DNA of 64,000 nucleotides from SXOA01 sp046593355. Its GTDB lineage: Bacteria; Planctomycetota; Planctomycetia; Pirellulales; Pirellulaceae. The notes under the pieces are model-generated. The model had not been told where the DNA came from, did no database searches, and worked only from the letters and a program-made list of their open reading frames with translations. Shown in pieces: positions 62,048 through 64,000 of this stretch. How positions within the stretch are numbered: the stretch's first letter is position 1; each line of letters opens with the position of its first letter. The stretch lies in assembly GCA_046593355.1 (NCBI GenBank), contig JBKJNY010000102.1:1-64000 (forward strand), written 5' to 3'. The translations under genes and the position numbers were made by a program.

Positions 62048-62884
62048 GTGGGACGGTTTTGGAGTCTGTTATTCCTGATGGTGCCGATCTTCGGCGTCGG
62101 GGTTTTCGTGTGGGCGATGGCCGACCTCTGGCCCATGCAAGGCCACTGGCTGCCGGAGAACATCAATCCGCAAGGCGAAATCATCGACAGCCTGTTCATG
62201 TTCATCCTGTATCTGACGGGGGCCATTTTCGTCATCACCGGAGTTGTGTTGTTCTGGTTCCTGTGGAGATACGACGCCAGTCAGAATGCCGACCCCGTGA
62301 AATACTCGCACGGCAGCCACACGCTGGAAGTGGTCTGGTCCATCCTTCCCGCCGCCGTGCTGCTGTTCATCGCCATTTATCAGATGAACGCCTGGGCCGA
62401 CGCCAAGATGCGCCGCCCCACGCTCCCCGGCGTGGACGGCAAGGTCGGAACATCGGACGATTTGCTCATGCCGCCACTGGCTGAAGTGACCGGCCGGCAG
62501 TTCGAATGGCGAATTCGCTATGCCGCCCAGGACGGCATCCTGGGCAACGAGGACGACGTGATTATTGCCAACGAGTTGCACGTCCCCGCCCATGAAGAAG
62601 TGGTCCTGAAAATCAAGAGCCAGGACGTGCTGCACAGCTTCTTTCTTCCCAACCTGCGCATCAAGCAGGACGTGGTCCCCGGGATGAAGCAGCATGTCTG
62701 GTTCAAAGCCAATCGCACGGGTGTGTTTGACATCGTATGCGCGGAACTCTGCGGCTGGGGGCATTACAAGATGCGCGGCCGATTGACCGTTGAAAGCCGG
62801 GATGACTTCAATCGCTGGCTGGATTTGCAGTCGAGGGAACAGAATCGCGCGGAGTTTACCCCGACCACGGGAGAGGCCGAATGA
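62048..62884 (+). CDS. coxB: cytochrome c oxidase subunit II
   Basis: A GTG start with GAGGAG upstream. The 278-residue product has two membrane helices (about 5-25 and 50-73), then the copper domain. CuA ligands are His196 (VLHSFFLP), and Cys231, Cys235, His239 and Met242 in CAELCGWGHYKM. No fused cytochrome c domain. It overlaps coxA by 4 bases (ATGA). Confidence 0.96.
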   Translation: MGRFWSLLFLMVPIFGVGVFVWAMADLWPMQGHWLPENINPQGEIIDSLFMFILYLTGAIFVITGVVLFWFLWRYDASQNADPVKYSHGSHTLEVVWSILPAAVLLFIAIYQMNAWADAKMRRPTLPGVDGKVGTSDDLLMPPLAEVTGRQFEWRIRYAAQDGILGNEDDVIIANELHVPAHEEVVLKIKSQDVLHSFFLPNLRIKQDVVPGMKQHVWFKANRTGVFDIVCAELCGWGHYKMRGRLTVESRDDFNRWLDLQSREQNRAEFTPTTGEAE

Positions 62885-64000
62885 GCACGACCATACTGGA
62901 TACTCACGATACATCTGCTCACGGGCACGCCACCGGCATGTCCGTCGGCACGTTTATCCGCACTTACGTTTTTTCGCTCGACCACAAGATCATCGGCCTG
63001 CAGTTTCTGTTCTCGACGCTGCTGTGGTTTTTGGTCGGAGGCCTCTTGGCCCTGGGTATCCGTTGGCAGCTCGCCTGGCCTTGGAGCGACATGCCGGTCA
63101 TCGGCCGCATGTTGTTTTCGGCGGAAGGGGGCCAGATTTCGCCCGAGTTTTACACCACGCTCTTCACCATGCATGCCACGGTGATGATTTTCTTCGTCAT
63201 CATCCCGATCCTGGCCGGGGCTTTCGGCAATTTCCTGATTCCGCTGATGATCGGTGCGGACGACATGGCGTTCCCCACGCTTAACATGCTCAGCTATTGG
63301 TTCATGTGGCCGGCGTTTTTCTTCGTCGGCCTGAGTTTCTTCACGCCCCCTTACGGGGCCGGCGCGGGTTGGACTTCGTATCCGCCGCTCTCGGTCGTGC
63401 GCGAAGCCGCTCCGGGCAGCGACTGGGCCCAGACCTGGTGGCTGGTGGGGATTACGTGCGTCGGAGTGTCGTCGATGCTCGGCTCGGTGAACTACCTGAC
63501 GACGATCATTCAGATGCGGGCGCCAGGCATGACGATGTTCCGCCTGCCGCTCACAATCTGGGCCATGTTCATCACGGCCATCTTGCAGGCATTCGCTTTG
63601 CCGGTTCTCACCGCGGCCGGCTTCATGCAGCTGATGGACCGCGTGCTGGGAACGGGCTTTTTCCTGCCGGAAGGGCTGAGCGTCAATAATTCGTTGCCCG
63701 CCTCCGGAGGCGGCCAGCCGATTCTGTGGCAGCACCTGTTTTGGTTTTATTCGCATCCCGCCGTGTACATCATGATTCTCCCGGCGATGGGCATGGTCTC
63801 CGACATCATTGCCTGTTTCTCCCGCAAGCCGATCTTCGGTTACAAGCCGATGGTCTACTCGATTTCCGGCATCGCCGGCCTGGGCTTTATCGTGTGGGGG
63901 CATCACATGTTCGTTTCGGGCATGAACCCGATGCTGGGCATGACGTTCATGGTTTCCACGATGATGATCGCCCTGCCCAGCGCGGTGAAGGTCTTCAACT
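62881..64000 (+). CDS. coxA: cytochrome c oxidase subunit I (A2-type), 5' part
   Basis: The frame is open to the window end (373 codons seen; usual length about 550). It starts at the ATG overlapping the coxB stop. Visible: YVFSLDHKIIGLQFLFSTLL (first helix), TMHATVMIFFVIIPILAGAF with the low-spin heme His, MIGADDMAFPTLN, and FWFYSHPAVYIMILPAMGM with Tyr290, Ser291 and CuB ligand His292. WGHHMFVSGMNPMLGM adds the other CuB His pair. The Glu of the usual HPEVY is Ala294, and the YS pair before HP marks the A2 type. Confidence 0.96.
   Translation, partial: MSTTILDTHDTSAHGHATGMSVGTFIRTYVFSLDHKIIGLQFLFSTLLWFLVGGLLALGIRWQLAWPWSDMPVIGRMLFSAEGGQISPEFYTTLFTMHATVMIFFVIIPILAGAFGNFLIPLMIGADDMAFPTLNMLSYWFMWPAFFFVGLSFFTPPYGAGAGWTSYPPLSVVREAAPGSDWAQTWWLVGITCVGVSSMLGSVNYLTTIIQMRAPGMTMFRLPLTIWAMFITAILQAFALPVLTAAGFMQLMDRVLGTGFFLPEGLSVNNSLPASGGGQPILWQHLFWFYSHPAVYIMILPAMGMVSDIIACFSRKPIFGYKPMVYSISGIAGLGFIVWGHHMFVSGMNPMLGMTFMVSTMMIALPSAVKVFN

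Overview
The window looks like a chromosomal segment of a planctomycete (phylum Planctomycetota; order not resolved from sequence alone). The support is: a 16S rRNA gene closed by its own terminator with no 23S gene behind it, a DUF1501 Tat-exported protein, a Pkn-type Ser/Thr kinase next to FHA and ECF-sigma genes, a split glycine decarboxylase, a giant WD40 secreted protein, a multiheme c-type cytochrome built into a bc complex, and a very high density of dispersed palindromes of the kind seen in these genomes. The window starts inside rRNA sequence that is partly chimeric (1-116), so position 1 is probably a contig end. It ends inside coxA.

Layout. 1-1.6 kb: 16S rRNA 3' end, terminator, and a ribbon-helix-helix/PIN toxin-antitoxin pair. 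1.7-13.9 kb: PH-domain membrane protein, polysaccharide export protein with a TPR-like partner, beta-lactamase-fold hydrolase, TIM-barrel isomerase-like protein, rplU, nadA, Ser/Thr kinase, then about 1.2 kb of repeat-filled DNA without a convincing gene. 13.9-22 kb: serA and serC, DUF1579-type secreted protein, TPR lipoprotein, ECF sigma factor with its zinc-finger anti-sigma factor, FHA protein. 21.8-28 kb: glycine cleavage operon gcvT-gcvH-gcvPA-(GxxExxY gene)-gcvPB-lipoate ligase-like gene, all on the minus strand. 28-33.7 kb: sugar dehydrogenase-like protein, metal-binding secreted protein, ispH, and a tandem pair of secreted transglutaminase-fold proteins, one of which has lost its catalytic residues. 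33.8-41 kb: a CPxCG protein and a 2352-residue secreted protein made almost only of WD40 repeats (56 by manual count, i.e. 8 x 7). 41-49.7 kb: truD, a Gly/Tyr-rich secreted protein, ruvB, pyrE, an HTH coiled-coil protein carrying two in-frame palindromic insertions, a DUF1501 protein and purD. 50-64 kb: a respiratory cluster on the plus strand: Rieske protein, cytochrome b6-like protein, enlarged subunit-IV-like protein, a 1714-residue octaheme cytochrome with a PDZ-like insert, two exported cupredoxin-like proteins, a diheme lipoprotein, coxB and the start of an A2-type coxA.

How the genes work together. serA/serC and the gcv operon plus a lipoate ligase-like protein cover serine formation and glycine to C1 flow. 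The last 14 kb reads as one electron-transfer line: quinol to a bc complex whose c1 role is apparently taken by a large octaheme protein, then small copper or heme carriers, then a cytochrome c oxidase.

The most unusual structural theme is the repeat content. At least eight kinds of short palindrome and at least six arrays of tandem 7-bp units sit in intergenic spaces, often directly abutting start or stop codons. Several run through coding sequence and are translated into recurring peptides. Several heptamer arrays have two inverted halves. One inverted pair of a related 14-bp repeat encloses a GxxExxY nuclease-like gene that splits the gcv operon, which suggests a mobile cassette whose empty sites may be the other arrays.
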